DNA of 64,000 bases from Symbiodinium natans (taxonomy: Eukaryota > Sar > Dinophyceae > Suessiales > Symbiodiniaceae), in NCBI GenBank assembly GCA_905221605.1, contig CAJNDS010000002.1, forward strand, positions 1,291,438 to 1,355,437, given 5' to 3'. The translations under genes were made by a program, and so were the position numbers. Under the pieces are notes generated by a model, which saw only the letters and a program-made list of their open reading frames with translations, did no database searches and was not told where the DNA came from. This document shows positions 1 through 15,155 of this stretch, piece by piece (the first letter of the stretch is position 1; every line of letters begins with the position of its first letter).

Positions 1-47
1 GGGTTTAGGGTTTAGGGTTTAGGGTTTAGGGTTTAGGGTTTAGGGCC
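1..47. repeat. Telomere-type array, G-rich on + strand
   Basis: About six perfect copies of TTTAGGG, the plant and algal type telomeric repeat also found in dinoflagellates. A true left chromosome end would read CCCTAAA on the + strand, so this tract points the wrong way to be the cap of this end. It is better read as an interstitial array at which the sequence happens to start. Confidence 0.9.
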
Positions 48-339
48 TTCATGGGCCTTCGTTTTAACTACCTGAGAAGGCAGTAGATTGCTTGAACAGT
101 CTAGGCTGCATAGCTGCTTTCATGCTTGGCGACGCCGCCCTTTCGCTTGCCCTTACACATCCCAGTCAGCAAACCCCAAACCCTTATAATCCCTTCCCCC
201 TTTAGTAAATGCAACCCTAATAATAAAAACACTTTCCGGAAAATCTTGCCGAAACCAACCCCGCCTTTGAAACCCTATTCCGAATTAGGGGGGGGGGGTT
301 CAGGCCTCCAAGAAATCCTTCAACACCAATAAAACCCTC

Positions 340-876
340 AGAGGGTTTAGGGTTGGGGGTCTATGGTTAAGGGGTTAGGGCTTAAGGTTAAGGGTTTAGG
401 GTTTAATTAGAGGCCCGTCTTTTGGCAGCACGAAGCTTTCTTAAGTTGATTACTTGAGTAACCCTGAAGTCTAATGAATTATGACATTTCGCTAAGAATA
501 CCCCCTAATTATAAAAACAGGTTTCGAATTTTTAAAGGGGGGGGGAGCCCCCCCCGTTTAATATTAGGGGGAAGGGATTAATGGATGTAGAGATATATGT
601 ATACACAGTATACATAAACCCCAACTCCTGATAAACTTATATCTATATCTATATTTATATATATATACACACATAAACCCCAACGGTACATCCAGACGGG
701 TGTCGAACTCGATCTTGTCCAAGCTGACTTTCGTGGACGGCGTGGTCCTTTCATAGCCCTCGTACAGGTCACCGGCCTGCAATGGCAAATTGTGGGCTCA
801 CGGCAGTTTAGGGTACGGGATTTAGGGGTTAGGGTTTAGGGTTTAGGATTTAGGGCAATTTAGGGTAGGGGATTTG
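340..876. repeat. Degenerate telomere-like tracts and an inverted repeat
   Basis: Broken TTTAGGG-like copies lie at about 340-405 and 806-876. Between them, at about 500-576, CCCCCTAATTAT and a TTAATATTAGGGGG tract form a loose inverted repeat around poly-G and poly-C runs. A short minus-strand stretch at 785-665 could encode peptide, but I recognise nothing in it. The rest of 1-1,700 holds no gene I can support. Confidence 0.6.
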
Positions 877-1759
877 GAGTCAAGGGATTGAATTGAACTG
901 CCGAGCAGTTTCTAAGGCACTTGTTCAACAGATGCATCACTCTTGTGGCAATGTCGAGTGCTCGGCCTTGAGGAACCTGTCATAGGCCAAGCTCAACAAG
1001 GCGCTCGCTTCCTCTGCCCCTCAGCTACCCCAAACGTTCAACTCTGTGCGGGCGGGCGGCATCGCCCGGCCAAGTCATGCCAAATTCGAGTGACTGGATC
1101 GAAAGGTCAGTACTTGATTTGAGAGAGTCACTCTAAATTATGGTGCCATTATACCCCATAATCGCAACCCTTACAACAAGCAGCGGGACCATCATCATGG
1201 ACACTCCGACCCGCCATTTATGTAAGCCCAGTTGCTGGAGACGTTCTTTTCGGCCACAGCCTCCTCGAGCTCACGCACATGCCGGTAGAAGGCACCGACT
1301 TCGTAGCGGAGCGAAAAACGTAGCGAAGTATCCACTGGTGAGTCGCTGGGGAAGGCGGAGTCTGTGTATCTTGTGAAAACCTCAGCTTAGGTTTGAAGGG
1401 CGCGCTTAGGGGGCTTAGGCTTTGCAGAAGTTTGAATATCTGGGGCCAAGCCAGAAATTCAAGTCAGCCCATCACATCAGTCAAGCCGCTGGTAAGTAGG
1501 CTTGAAATAGGTTCGGATAAATTGCCAGGTTCTGCCAATCCTCATCGTAAACGTCTTGCTGCAGGTCTGCCAAGTCGGCAGCAACCCCACGCAGGCGTTT
1601 CAGAACCTGAGAAGCCCAGTGCGACTGAACAGCAGTCCTAGTCCGTCGTTTTCAAAAAACTATCCTTGCCCTTCGATAGGCCTCAAACAAGCTGAAACGC
1701 TGGCACTCGTCGTAGCATAAGTAGCAGGAGCGACAACAGCAGTAGGAATAGAAGAAGTA

Positions 1760-1945
1760 GCTGGCGGAACCGCTACCGTTACCGCTACCGCTACAGTTAC
1801 TATTACGGTAACTATTACTGTTACTGTTACTGTTGCTGCTACTGTTACTGTTACTGTTGCTGTTACTGCTACTGCTACTGTTACCCTTACTGTTACTGTT
1901 AGTGGTAGTGGTAGTGTTAGTGTTCGTGTTCGTGCTGTTCGGACC
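1760..1945. repeat. GTTACT-type hexamer array
   Basis: A degenerate tandem array of hexamers around GTTACT, with GCTACT and GTTGCT variants. It is open in several frames on both strands because of its composition (Thr-Val or Asn-Ser repeats), so those long frames are not taken as genes. Confidence 0.85.
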
Positions 1946-2835
1946 GTAGTCTGTAACGGTAAGGTGAAACAGGCTTGCCAGGCCTGCACGAAAATAATGG
2001 CTACAAGGAGCGCAGGTAAGGTCGAGCAAGTCAGTGCCTGCACACAAAAATGGGCGCCCTCAGGGCACTGCAGCCCAACAAGCTAATTTCCACTCCCTTT
2101 TCCAGGCTTGATAGCCTCACTTGGTAAAGGGGTCGTCGAAGGCTTCGAACGCCACAGGCGGCCCTGCCACAGTAGATGTTCGACTGATGTTGAGTCCGGG
2201 CCGACTTCTGCGCCACCCACATCTTCTTGGCCCCATGAAGATCGTGCTGATGGCGGTGGTGCTGATGGCGGTGGTGCTGAGCGGTCTGCAAGTTCGTCGA
2301 TTGCAACATTCAAGGCCCAGAGTTCCCGGACAGCTCCGGTTGGGCTGCCTGCGGCGTGGAGCAACAACTTCATCGGGTACTGCAATGAGACGCCTCCTCA
2401 TCTTGCTTCCTTCGACCGGTCCCCTCAATCCCAGGCACCATCTCGACGTCAGCTGACGTGTCACATGCACCAGGAGCAGAAACCGCAGCCTTAGCTTCCC
2501 TCCTTTGCTGCCTCTTCCTCTGCCTGCGCTCAGCACGGCGCTGACGCAGACGACGGACCAAGGCATCATCATCCAGAGCGCCAGTGTCACCACCAGCACT
2601 CGGGGAGCAAGCAGCATTCCCTGGGACCATCACTGACGCAGCAGCCGGAGCATCAGCCGGCCGCAGCGCGGCCGACACAGCAGCAGCGGCAACCGCCGCG
2701 ATGGTGCGACGCGGGGCCTTTGCATCGCACGCGGAACGCACAGCCGCAGCCACAAGGGCTGAGCCATGGCGCACCGACATTTCTCTCCTATGTTCGAAAC
2801 CTAAGGGGAACGCCTCGAACAGCAGTCGCTTGAGC

Positions 2836-3160
2836 CTTAGTGTTAGTGTTCGTGCTCGTGCTAGTGCTAGTGCTAGCGCTAGTGTGAGTGTTAGTCTTAG
2901 TATTCGTGTTCGTGTTAGGGTTCGTGTTAGTGTTAGTAGTGTTCGTGTTAGTTATAGTGATAGTAGTGCTAGCGTTAGTGTCAGTAGTGCTAGTGTTCGT
3001 GTCAGTAGTGCTAGTGTTCGTGTCAGTAGTGTTAGTATTTAGTGTCAGTAGTGTTAGTGTAATCGCTGGTAGCGTTAGTGTTAGTGTTAGTGATAGGGTT
3101 AGGGTTCGTGTTAGTGTTAGGGTTAGTGTTGATAGCGTTAGTAGTGTTAGAAGTGTTGCA
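2836..3160. repeat. GTTAGT-type hexamer array
   Basis: About 320 bp of hexamers around GTTAGT with GTGCTAGTG and GTTCGT variants. It differs from the 1.8-kb array mainly by G for C in one position. It ends 70 bp before a CCCTAAA array. The open frames across it (Ser-Val, Asn-Thr) are composition artefacts. Confidence 0.85.
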
Positions 3161-3227
3161 GCACAGCCGATTCTCCCTGAGTCGAGATTGCAGAACACCG
3201 CCTGAACCGCCCGAAGGACAACCATCA

Positions 3228-3290
3228 CACTAAACCCTAAACCCTAAACTCTAAACCCTAAACCCTAAACCCTAAACCCTAAGCCCTAAA
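3228..3290. repeat. Telomere-type array, C-rich on + strand
   Basis: About eight CCCTAAA copies, a few with single changes. It follows directly on the GTTAGT hexamer array. Confidence 0.9.
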
Positions 3291-3904
3291 CATCGCTTCC
3301 GAGCTGCGGCTTTGGGGACACGCCGCCACGCAGCCTGCGATTTAGGAGGGTCGAGAGGGCTGGGAGTTTTTGGGGACTATGGTTCAGACTGCCGATGCTT
3401 CGCCATGGGGGTCTGGATATATACTTATACATGTATATCTACTTCTGTAGTGAAACATATATACAAAAATGCATGCATAAACCATATGTAATTAGACTTC
3501 CTGCATCAAGCCCCGACCAGGGTGAGGGATGTGTACGATTGAGCCTGCTTTAGCTTCCCACGATCGTTGACCCTTGCCCCCGGATTCCTGAACAAGGGTG
3601 TTTGGGTAGCTTAGCGTGGGGGTTGGAGTGCAAGAGCGAGCTCTTGTGGATCCTGAGCTATCAAGTCATTCAGAAACAACAAGACTTCACTTAAAACACG
3701 AGGGGGGCCACACTCTAGGCGCACTTAGGCACTGACAAGCCCTGATGACTTCCAAACGCCGGCGTGTTCGCACTTTGGGCCTTCTCATCCGCTCGGAGGG
3801 CAGCGCGCCACTCCGGTTTCAGAAGCCCTCCTGGGGTCGCGGATGCGGGACTCTAAGCCTTGCCTAAGCCACCTAAGCATGTTGGGCACCCAAAGCTCAA
3901 CTAA

Positions 3905-4538
3905 TCATGTCACCACGTTCAGCAGCATTTCGAGAAGTTCTTGGGCATCCGTGGATGCAACTGATGAGAACTGATGCCAAGCGTCGCCAGTCTGGAAATT
4001 GCGAGCCAGTCGCCTTGGAGGCAGACATCTGGACTGACCTCGAAGCTCTCCGTCTGAACAAAAAGAAGATCCCAGTGCAAGCGGCACTGCAAACAGCACA
4101 TTCGAGTTACAACAGTACAGAACTGAGTCTGGGATGGGCTGAGCGGCTGTGCTGCCATTGCCTCGCCGGCATCGGCGTTTGCAGAGCCAGCCACCAGGCA
4201 GCCGGCAGCAAGCACTGCGGCAGCCAAATAGTACGGCCTTCAGAGCAAACTGCACATCCATCAGAACATCAACTGGATAAGTTTATGCGCGCATGCCTTG
4301 CCCAAGCAGCATCTGCACCTGCCCGCTGCTGCAGCTTCGTACAGACTTCCAGTTCAGGTCTTCTCAACGAAGGAATGTGCTCGTCAGCTCGGTCTGCTTG
4401 GTCGGCATTCACGGCGCAACGTCCGGACCCAAGACTCACGAAAGCTTCGGACCAGCGTAGAATGCATAGGGCGCATAGGCTGCAGAGCAAAGCAGGTCCA
4501 CATCCTCGCCGAGTTCGGGTCATTGCACGGACCCTCAA
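3905..4538 (-). CDS. Possible plastid (thylakoid lumen) targeted protein, N-terminal exons
   Basis: The first exon from about 4523 or 4538 begins with a basic start, then a hydrophobic run (ALLCSLCALCIL) and AFVSLGS. A signal peptide followed by an FVxxG-like motif is typical of dinoflagellate plastid presequences. A second exon starting at 4237 after an AG/G acceptor encodes a hydrophobic Ala-rich stretch ending SANA before DAGEAM, which resembles a thylakoid transfer signal with an AxA cleavage site. The mature protein is not recognised and continues into further small exons below about 4100 that I could not place. The targeting reading is an inference from two motifs; a secreted protein is the alternative. 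Confidence 0.4.
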
Positions 4539-4599
4539 ATCGCCGCTGGGTTAAATGGCTGTGCGACAGCACCATAGTCGGGCCAATAGAAAAAACTCA

Positions 4600-6330
4600 C
4601 GAAGCATGCTTCGACTCTGGCACCATGAAGGCACGAGCAAACTTACTCGGCATTTGGGAGTGGTTGAAGCCTACAACCAGGCATGAAGATGGGCAAAGTA
4701 CAGTGGGAAGAAGCGAAGCGGGGCCTTTGTGCACCGTGACAGCCTCGGCAATCTGAGCCTCGGTGACTTCTGACCTTGGACATGACAAGCGCCCTGTGAT
4801 TCTGGTGCCTTGTCAATCATGTCACTGTGGCGGCAGCGACTGCTTTTGGGTTTTGGCTGGTGAGGCACTACGGTCTGTTTCTGGAAGGCATTGGGAAGAT
4901 GTCAGGCGGGGGCTTAGCCCGTCTAGCCTGATCTGCGTGCAACGGATGTGAGGGTTTCCTCACGGCACTGCCTCAACTCAGGCCCATAAGTGGAGGCAGT
5001 GTCCACCACAGGCCCTTCAGAGGCCTTCGGTATGCCGTACCCCTCTCAGCGAAGACGATCGCGCCGCCTGAGCCAGAGTATTACACTACAGCGGAATGAC
5101 ACCTCTTCGCCTAGTCGCGTCAAGGAACCTACAGTACATGCCAGGGGTTGATTCTAGCAATGTGTACTCTGCCGCGCTTGCCCGAGCAAACAATGAGAGT
5201 TGGCCTCTGCCACCCGTCAGTGATACGCCTTGGACGCAACCCAACCAGAGCTGCCCTACGTTCAGGCAACAGACGTGAACATGGACGGTGATACGAGTCT
5301 GCGCAATCTCACTGCCGTGCAAGGAGTGCTGCCCCGGGCACTGCTCGACGGTGCACACATCGCCTCGTCCGGGAACCCTCTTCGATGCTTGTTCCTGGCC
5401 GGTGGCATGCTCACAGCGCCTTACCATTGTGATAAAGCTCATTAGCCGAATTTTATTGTCCGCCCCGCCCCCCCGCCCCCCCCCCAAGGCCCCATCCCTG
5501 GAGTGCCACCTCAGGACCCCAAATTTTGCAGCCTTATGCGCCCACAGAAGTAGAAACCTTGTGCTTGAACTGGAACCGCTGTCATCTCCCGTCCTTCTGT
5601 CCAGCTGCCTCCATTGCCTCACAAGGCAGTAGTCGAGAGCTTGCATTAGCACCATAGCCCCGGCGCATCCCTGGATCACTGCAGTCACTGCAGTCACTTG
5701 TCATATCCAACATGGACCGGCTATGACCTGCTCAAGTTGTCAGAAGGACTCGGCCTGTTGGTGGCCGCCTTGGCCGCCAGTGTGATCCTGAAAGCCACAG
5801 CGTCTGCACAGGAATGATCAGTTTTCAAAGTTATGGCCCCCCCTTCTGGGAATCCTTTATTTTAGAGGTCGCTTCATCATAGTGAGGACCATAATTCAGA
5901 GAAGTGACCATGTAATGTTCAGACCGTCCAGTCAATCCAGCCAAGGCGCAATGTAGAGGGCACCGGATACGCCGGGTCCATAGTTCAGCTCCGGATGCTG
6001 CAACTTGGCGTTTGGGCACGTGTGATTCTAGGCAGTGCCTTGACTACCACAAGTAGTAGACCATCCAATGTGCCAAACGAAATCCACCTTCACGTCTGAA
6101 CTCCCAAGCTGAGCTTGCGACAACTGTACCCTTACCACCGCCCGGCGTGCCTTCGGCGAAGGGATGGGCGAAGGGATGGGTGAAACTCGATGGAGGTTTC
6201 AATAATTCAGCTGGGCAACTCTTGAATGCATGGCAAAATGACTGCTGCTCTCCCGCCGAGGCTTGGACTACCCAACCGCCAAGGCGTCATTCCAGACACG
6301 CCTCCACTCTGATTCTGAGTGAGAGGAGGC

Positions 6331-6383
<53 letters not shown>

Positions 6384-9230
6384 CACAGAGAGAGAAAGAG
6401 AAAGAAAAACCGAGAAAGAGAGAGAGAGAGAGGGAGACGCACACGGAGACCTAGACCGAGACGGAGAGGGAGACTGAGAGAGCGAGAGAGAGCGATAGAC
6501 TACTGACAACTATCAGTTGGTCGAGCAAGGAAAGCAAAACGTGCTACACTGCAGAACGAGCCGATGACTGCCGCTGTGCCTGGTCCATAATTCCTGCATG
6601 ACAATGTAACGTGATTGACAGCTCATCTTGTCCAGGTTGGTACGCGCAATCCGAGGGCGGGGCAGTTCCGGGTGAGTCACCATTGTGCAATTCCCACCCC
6701 TGGCAAGTGCAAACCCAACATGTGGAGCGAGCAATGTAGAACGAAAGCACAACAAGAGCACCCTGGCGAATGACCGAGAACGAGGAGATGAGTAAGACAA
6801 GTATATGCAGGCAGACTCACAACCAGCACGTGAGGCCGAGTTAGGGATCTGAACGCGCGCTCTCCCCCCAATGTCTGAGCCGCAAGCCGGAAATGTGACA
6901 TGTCTCCCATGGCTGGCACTTGTGAACGCTCACAAGGCTCACCTAAGATGCCCCATCAACACATCAGCTTGACTCGCTTGAATACAGGTCATTCCATCGG
7001 CACCCGGCAACAAAACACAACTCTCTCGTCCAAGTAGCAGATCCTGGGCCCCTCTGCGATGGGGCCAATCCGGCAAAGCTTTGAGCCGAAACGTCGCAAA
7101 AGCTGCGGCAGGAAAGGCAGACGTGAAAGCAAAGGATGTCCAACGAGCGTATGCTGCTCTCCTACTTTCATGCGTAAAGGAACTCGGGCTCTTGAAGTGA
7201 CCGAATGTACCGCACCTGCTGGGGCACAGGCATCCCTTCTGTCAGGAGCATGATGCAGCATGTGCTGTTGTCCTCCACATGGATGACCTCCAGGCATCTC
7301 CAAGAATCGACTTCAGACTTGGACTTGGAAATCGCATCCTCAGGCCATGGCCTCGCTAACGATCTCAAGGCCCACCAACTTTCGCGGCCTGGGTGGCTCA
7401 AGGTGGTTCACTCATTGGTTCACTCCGGGCAAAGCGGAATTCGTTGTCAGAGAATGCCGAGGTGATGTCCTCTTGAGGTCTCGAAGGCCCATGGCGCGAG
7501 CCTGTGAGCGAAGATGCGAGGAGGGACACGAAGCACTCCATAGCGCCACTGTACGCAGCCATTCGCCGAAGCATTCGGTGAGCTGAGTTCGAGGCAGTGC
7601 TAACCGCTCTACTTTCGGGTGGAGGCGACCACAGCCTTGCATGGCTAAGACACGAGCCCCTCCTACATCCTACTGCACTTCCACTTCACTCCTGCAATTG
7701 CTGCAACCTAGATAGTAGTAAACTTGTGGTGGACCAAGTGCCCGGACTGGACCACGGGTCTGGCTGCAGCATCCACCACCTTTATTTGATGAGACTGGCG
7801 AGAGAAAAGGGGGGAATTGCGAAGACAAGTTCGTGCGCCTCCCCCATGATGCCCCACGCTCTGTCTGCACCCTCTGGCGAAGCGGACGCCAGATTGGTCA
7901 GAACTGCCTCGGTGCACAGAGCAGACTTCAGGTGTGGGGGCGGGCGGGGGGGCTGGGGTCTCATAATCAGTCCTAAGGCCTAAGGGCTGGGATCATCCTG
8001 TCCTAAACTAAAGGCTCTAAGGGCGTCTAAGGCTAAGTGACGGCCGTAAGAGCAAATCAGATTTGACAGGGGGGTCCAGATCCCTGTGCGCCATGTTTTA
8101 CAGCAGTGTCAAACAGGTCGCTGTCTCCAGCTAAACGGGCCCACAGCTCCTAGAGTCTGAGGCCAGCTGCGCGATAGCGTGTCTCTACTTGTGCGTGGGC
8201 CATGGCCTCAGGTGCTCAAACGCTGCCCAAGCAGCCATCAAGAAAGCCCTGCCGGAAAAGATCATGGGCTACGTCGAGGGAGTGCCGGGCTTGAGACCTC
8301 TCCGCACCCTGGCTCAACCTTAATCTCAAAGACTTGAGAGCAGATCCCCCCTTTTCCAGCATGCTCCAACCCCCAATGGCGTCTTTGGGCTGGAGCCCCA
8401 AGGATGGTGGACGCCCTCTTCTGCGACCTTGGCATCATTTGGCATCTGCAACAAAAGCTCCGTGAACTTCAGGCCGGGCCATGCCCTCGGTGTCCGGCAC
8501 AATGCCACCCTCATCATCCATAACCTGCGAAGAGGAGTGTTTCAAGCACTTAACGTGAAACACTCCAGGCATCTCAGCAGCCCTGGTCCATCAGTGCAGT
8601 CGGGGGCGTGGCATAGCAAAGCTCCGCAAGCTGATGTGTTCCGAAGGAGTCCAGACCTGAGAACACCGAGGATCACAAGAACCAAGCAAGTGGTGTCTCG
8701 CGCGCAGTCCTACGGCATGGTAAGGCACAACATCCCAAGGACGCTTGAGGGGCGGAGGGGAAGAGGGTGGGGTGGGGTAGGGCAGGGGTCGAGAGTTTCA
8801 TGTTTAATCCTGATGCTGGTTCTGATTCAGGGCTCCCCCCCTTACCTCCCCGCGGCCACTGCTCTGGGGCCGCCACTAAGCATTGCTTCGACTGCCTTAC
8901 CTGCGGCCTGGCATATCGAGACACTCTGCAGAAGCTCGCGTGTTGGCAGCTCTGTGCCCTAACCTACTAGCAGAGTGACCTCCAGAAGTAACCCAGCATT
9001 GAAGACCCCGTGGCCTTTACTCTGCCCAGGGCAGCCGTGCAGAGAGGATCTCCATCCGGCGCACCGACCTCGATGGGCGGAAATGTGGAGCTTGATGCCC
9101 CAAACCCTCAAATCCTGAACCCTTACTGCAAAGCCAAGCTATCAAGCTATCTGGGGGTTTACGAAAATACGGGAGCCCGAATAGAATCCCCCCACAAGTA
9201 GGATTCCCTTATGAATAAGGACCCCGCTAG
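4600..9230. other. Region without a supported gene; two possible minus-strand exons
   Basis: No gene can be supported here. Minus-strand pieces with coding-like composition lie at about 7370-7200 and at 8525-8435. The second follows an AG/GTT acceptor and encodes an acidic stretch with MDDEGGIVPDTEG. Neither could be joined to neighbouring exons. Long open frames at 5086-5697 are not convincing. Short poly-C runs occur near 5460. Confidence 0.4.
6326..6500. repeat. GA-rich microsatellite
   Basis: Runs of GA with scattered interruptions (GAGACA, GAAA, GGAGAC). Open frames across it are Arg-Glu or Ser-Leu repeats and are not genes. Confidence 0.9.
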
Positions 9231-9239
9231 AGTACCTCT

Positions 9240-10560
9240 AGTTTTGGAAACCCTAAACCCCCCATTTTACAGAGCTGTCAATGCCAGGGCCACCAGCTGA
9301 GCCTTCGACCACTTTCTCAAACTCCTCTACGGCCTCAGGCTGGTTTTAGGGGGGCTTTGGGCTTAGGGTTTAGGGTTTAGGGATTAAGGCTTAGGGTAAC
9401 TTCAAAAAAGTGGGATAGCCGCCGTCCAAGCATCAGGAGCCACTCAACCCGAAACCCTAACCCTCAACAATCCCAAATCAGAAGCCCCTAACCCCTATAT
9501 AACCTGAAACCTTGCACTTCAAACCCAACTAACCCAAGACCATGAACCCCGAAACCCTACGGCCTAAACCCTAAACCCTAAACCCTAAACCCAAAACCCA
9601 AATAACCCAGGTTGTGATAACCCAAATAACCCAAGTAACCCGAAAATGACCCTTAAATAAGCCCAAAGAACCCAAAAAACAATCCTAAAGTAAGACAGAA
9701 GAACCCCAGAAACAACCCCAACAATAAGCCAAAAGAGCCACAAACCCTAAACCCTAAACCCTAAACCCTAAACCCTAAACCCTAAACCCTAAACACCGAC
9801 TCCCAGCCTTCTGCACCATGGCAGGGGTCGCAGTCATGGCCTCACGAATTAGGGCATCGGGGCATAGGGGGGGTTTAGGGTTTAGGGTTTAGGGTTTAGG
9901 GTTTAGGGTTTAGGGTTTAGGGTTTAGGGTTTAGGGTTTAGGGTTTAGGGTTTAGGGTTTAGGGTTTAGGGTTTAGGGTTTAGGGTTTAGGGCTTAAATG
10001 AAGCTTGTGGGGTTCGGGGCTTAGGGTTTAGAAGCACAAGAAGCCCCGCAAGAACCCTACAAGACTTCTACAAGAATCCGAAACAAGCCCTAAGCCCTTC
10101 TTATCCCAGTATGAACCCCAACCCTAAACCCGGAATATTTACGAACATAAATATTGAGGAAGTGTCCCCAACGAAGGGATATTGAAGTCCTGCCCCTAAC
10201 CCCAAAGCCCAAACCCCAAACTCTAAACCCTAAACCCTAAACCCTAAACCCTAAACCCTAAACCCTCCACCAAAAGAACAACAGAAAAACGCTAGGCCTC
10301 CGCGGCCGTCATGCCCAGGGCTGCAAAATGGTGAGCCTGGTTGGGATTTGGGATTTGGGGGTTTAGGGTTTAGGGTTTAGGGTTTAGGGTTTTAGGTTTA
10401 GGGTTTAGGGTTTAGGGTTTAGGTAGGGTTTAGGGTTTAGGGTTTAGGGTTAGGAGGTGGTTTAGGGGTTTAATTTTCAGGGGTTCAGGGGTTCAGGGGT
10501 TCAGGGTGTAGGGGGGCTTTGGGGCTCAGAGCTTGAAGGGTTTGGGGTTTTCAGATGTTT
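9240..10560. repeat. Cluster of interstitial telomeric arrays in alternating orientation
   Basis: Successive arrays read TTTAGGG (9364-9408), CCCTAAA (9563-9600 and 9743-9795), TTTAGGG (9870-9993, about 17 copies, the longest in the window), CCCTAAA (10210-10268) and TTTAGGG (10365-10470). Between them are degenerate AACCC-rich and GGGGTT-rich stretches. The cluster lies downstream of the dehydrogenase stop codon at 10958 and I see no coding sequence in it. Confidence 0.9.
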
Positions 10561-10957
10561 TCAGAAGTATGCCGTCCACGAACCATATCTGAGGTTCAGG
10601 TTGCAAGGTCTGCGGGGTGCTGGGGCTTGCAAGCCGGCTGACACTGCGTTCATGGAGCCTTTGCACTCACAGCTGAGCTTGTCGCAGCTCGCGCTGCTCG
10701 CCGTATGGCCCGCTCACGCTCGCTGGGAAACTTTGCCAGCTCTTCAGCTGTTGCCTCATGGCTGAATGCGAGGCTTTTTTGGGGGCTTGGCTTCAATTGA
10801 CTACTGCTAGCAGCTGCTAGTAGACCATGGAATGAGATGTCAAAAGCGGTCTGCAAGAACAACTGATTTTTTTTTCTGCTCCAGGCGCGTGGTGGTCCTA
10901 ACTGAGAACAACCCCCCATGTCCGGAAGGAGGGCCCCCATCGTCACCCCGCCCTGGC

Positions 10958-13515
<2,558 letters not shown>

Positions 13516-13559
13516 CGTCTAAGGCTGGGCCTCCATGCACTCATAAACCCTGCGAGCAG

Positions 13560-14200
13560 TTGTGAGGTCTATTTGGTATTTGGGCTTTGCTTTCACCTTG
13601 AACTGTTGACCGAGCCCAAACCAAGGCCAAGTGCTGGGTTAACTTCGGAAAGACCACGTTGCATGAGGTCACTTGCGCCATCCCCTTTCAGCGCCCCTGA
13701 CAGCCAAGGGTACACCCCATCTTAACGAATGCAAGAAGAGCTGCCTTGAATGGCTCGACTTTCGCTAGCTTTTAATAAGGATTGGTTTGGCGCTGAAAGA
13801 CTACACAGACACACACACACACACACACAAAAAAAAAAAATATAATAATAATAATAAAACATCACTATGTTAAAACGCAAGCCCTTAAAATATGTGTTAT
13901 CAAAAGCCTAGCCTAGACTCGGGCGCATTCCGAAATTGTGGCCGCAGCCGCAGCCACAAGTGGCACTTGTAGCAGATTCTGGTGAGGTTTTAACTTTGCA
14001 CAACATAGAGCCCATGTTGTGTCAACTTCGCGTGTGATCCCTAAGATATGCAGAAAATCCCTGACATCAAGAGCCTGTCACACCTTGCTTATGCGTTGAG
14101 CCGTTGATCCCATTTTGCCGAGTGTCTTCTCGAGTCGCGGAAGACGCTCAACAAGAGCAGCACCAAAAGGGGACAGCTTGTCTACGATCACCGCAACGAC
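13560..14200. other. Intergenic stretch upstream of the dehydrogenase
   Basis: No gene seen. It contains a CA dinucleotide run followed by poly-A and ATA repeats at 13807-13858. A promoter could lie here for the dehydrogenase, but no TATA-like or other recognisable element can be named. Confidence 0.5.
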
Positions 14201-14275
14201 GGGCATGGAGGCTAGGCTCGAAAGACTTGAGCCACTGGTGCACGTATACTAAAGGGTATAATAGGGCTTAGGCTT

Positions 14276-14960
14276 GTGGGCTTTGGAGCGGCTTGTGGGT
14301 TTAGGACGGGCAGCATGACCCTACGTTCACGGGAGAAGGTAAGTCCTCCCTCTGAGAGGCAGGCACTGAAAGCAGAGAGGCTATCCCCTGACTTTCCCTC
14401 GAAGTCCAGCGGCGCGTACTCCTGGCGGTTTTTCTCTGTCTCCATGCTCGTTTCCCACGATCTTCGTGCGGAAACAGCGCACGAGTTTTGCGCATCTTTG
14501 CAGGGTTTGCTTAGGCAAAAGGCCTTGAGCCGCCGATGCCGCTCCAACTTCTGTACATCGGCCAGGGCTCTGCCAGAGCGGCCGCCTGAAGGGAGGGAGG
14601 TTGGGGGTTTTTTAGATTTGGAGCCTCTTTCGGGTTTTTGGGGGTGGTTTAGGGGCTGGCGGAAGGATGCTCCTAAGCCCGGCGCCACCAACAAGCAAGC
14701 GAGCATTCCACACTTCCTGCTGCCTCGGATCGATGGACTTTACCACGAAAGCCAAGCGTCATTGAAAAGAATACGACTTGCCCTTGCGGAGTTGCTACTG
14801 GTAGCTTTCCTCGGTCTGAGTGCACGGACGGCGGCTGTGAATCGGCTCCCTTTGGCGGCGTGCACCTCGAACAAGAGTGTGCTTGAGGCAAGACTTATTC
14901 TACTGCCATGCAAGCATCTGCGGCTTCTGATAGGCGTATCAGGGCGTCGCATTACTGCAC
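14276..14960 (-). CDS. Unrecognised coding-like exons, perhaps part of the TPR gene
   Basis: Two minus-strand stretches look coding. One at about 14580-14340 includes RALADVQKLERHRRLKAF and an acidic continuation. Another at about 14950-14740 includes VHAAKGSRFTAAVRAL. They follow the TPR-like exons in the transcription direction and could be its continuation, but the joins were not resolved. An open frame on the + strand over the same region is judged a shadow. Confidence 0.3.
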
Positions 14961-15155
14961 GGCAGCTTCCAACATTGACGACCTGCCAAGCAAAGACAAG
15001 TTTCTAAAGATCCGATTTTTGTGACTTTTGCTAACACAGCAGGCGCACCAGTACTCGCTGGCCCAGGATTAAGAGCAACGCCTCAAAGCGAGAAGGTTGA
15101 GATCTTGCACATGTTTCATGGCATACTCGGACAAGAAGCTTGATATGCTGCATTT

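Noticed and set aside
1-47. Terminal telomere
   Set aside because: The orientation is opposite to that of a left chromosome end.
1660-2047. Long minus-strand frames rich in Asn-Ser or Thr-Val
   Set aside because: They are translations of the GTTACT hexamer array; all frames are open because of the repeat.
2788-3228. Long frames on both strands over the GTTAGT array
   Set aside because: Same reason: repeat composition, no conserved protein pattern.
6147-6506. Arg-Glu rich frame
   Set aside because: Encoded by the GA microsatellite.
9743-10268. CRISPR array
   Set aside because: The regular repeats are contiguous telomeric heptamers without spacers, in a eukaryotic context.
14276-15007. A 243-residue + strand frame
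   Set aside because: It lies opposite TPR-like minus-strand exons and has no family pattern.
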